Positions 39,801 to 39,931 of a stretch of 39,931 nt of DNA are shown here, one piece after another. The stretch is from Anaerolineae bacterium. Its GTDB lineage: Bacteria; Chloroflexota; Anaerolineae; 4572-78; J111. Position numbers and translations under genes: made by a program. Position 1 is the stretch's first letter; each line of letters starts with the position of its first letter. Where the stretch lies: NCBI GenBank assembly GCA_016926805.1, contig JAFGNV010000143.1:1-39931 (forward strand), written 5' to 3'. The notes under the pieces are model-generated. The model was not told where the DNA came from. It searched no databases and worked only from the letters and a program-made list of their open reading frames with translations.

Positions 39801-39931
39801 ATGACGATTGTAAGTCAAAACGAAAACGTAATATTTTGGCGAGACCCTCATCTTGACAATCTTGAGTTATTACGGGCCACCTACATCACCCATGTGTTTT
39901 CGCCGCATGTTCACGAAGGATTTGCCATAGG
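39801..39931 (+). CDS. AraC-family transcriptional regulator, N-terminal part (cut by window end)
   Basis: Forty-three codons are present from ATG 39801, running off the edge. They read N-V-I-F-W-R-D-P-H-L-D-N-L-E-L-L-R-A-T-Y, then F-S-P-H-V-H-E-G-F-A-I, the beginning of the cupin-like AraC ligand-binding domain with its H-x-H-E-G-F motif. The DNA-binding half lies outside the window. No convincing Shine-Dalgarno is seen. The other genes it controls are unknown; the divergent lipoprotein gene is a candidate. Confidence 0.75.
   Translation, partial: MTIVSQNENVIFWRDPHLDNLELLRATYITHVFSPHVHEGFAI

Overview
The window reads as a chromosomal segment of a bacterium that is most likely a Chloroflexota member (Anaerolineae/Caldilineae-like). 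The inference rests on a fused SecD-SecF protein, ClpC, an archaeal-type HMG-CoA synthase/thiolase/DUF35 set beside a class II HMG-CoA reductase, GAF-rich sensor kinases, and RsbU/RsbV-type partner switching. No rRNA, tRNA, CRISPR array, phage gene or complete insertion sequence was seen. The assignment comes from gene content only; no search was run.

Layout. 1-78: short direct repeats. 85-1935 (-): secreted HELHH metallopeptidase-like protein. 2137-5104 (+): a compact cassette of a Tat-signal protein, an NTP_transf_5 nucleotidyltransferase, a PqqD-like protein and an HPr-kinase-like P-loop protein; this looks like a peptide- or protein-modification locus without its usual catalytic partners and is the best candidate for an undescribed system. 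5243-7435 (+): membrane GAF histidine kinase. 7441-8160 (-): methyltransferase. 8401-12616 (-): upper mevalonate module (HMG-CoA reductase, HMG-CoA synthase, SCP2-type thiolase, DUF35). 13114-14370 (+): a GAF kinase-like protein with Asn in place of the phospho-accepting His. 14500-18491 (-): secDF, a short selenoprotein of the SelW/Rdx family read through an in-frame TGA, and lgt.

18742-22047 (+): a partner-switching module (GAF-PP2C phosphatase fused to an RsbW-like ATPase, two STAS antagonists, a CheY-like receiver). 22135-26846 (-): clpC with an acidic segment where the M-domain coiled coil should be, ribosomal protein S1 with an 18-bp tandem repeat in its tail, and ridA. 27018-28478 (+): guaB. 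28479-31815: two GNAT acetyltransferases and a translationally coupled pair (unknown protein plus saccharopine-dehydrogenase-like reductase). 31965-35197 (+): trmL, a GT4 glycosyltransferase and a GT39/ArnT-like membrane glycosyltransferase, followed by a 5'-truncated glycosyltransferase remnant. 35616-39322 (-): a nucleotidyltransferase-like protein and a six-hairpin glycosidase-like lipoprotein. 39801-end (+): start of an AraC-family regulator.

Regulation. Many upstream regions carry an extended -10 element (TGN followed by TATAAT, TATACT, TAGAAT or TAAAAT). Several intergenic spaces hold nested inverted repeats of about 75-110 bases. Clear hairpin terminators lie at 8186-8228, 14413-14444, 17050-17081 and 22087-22112.
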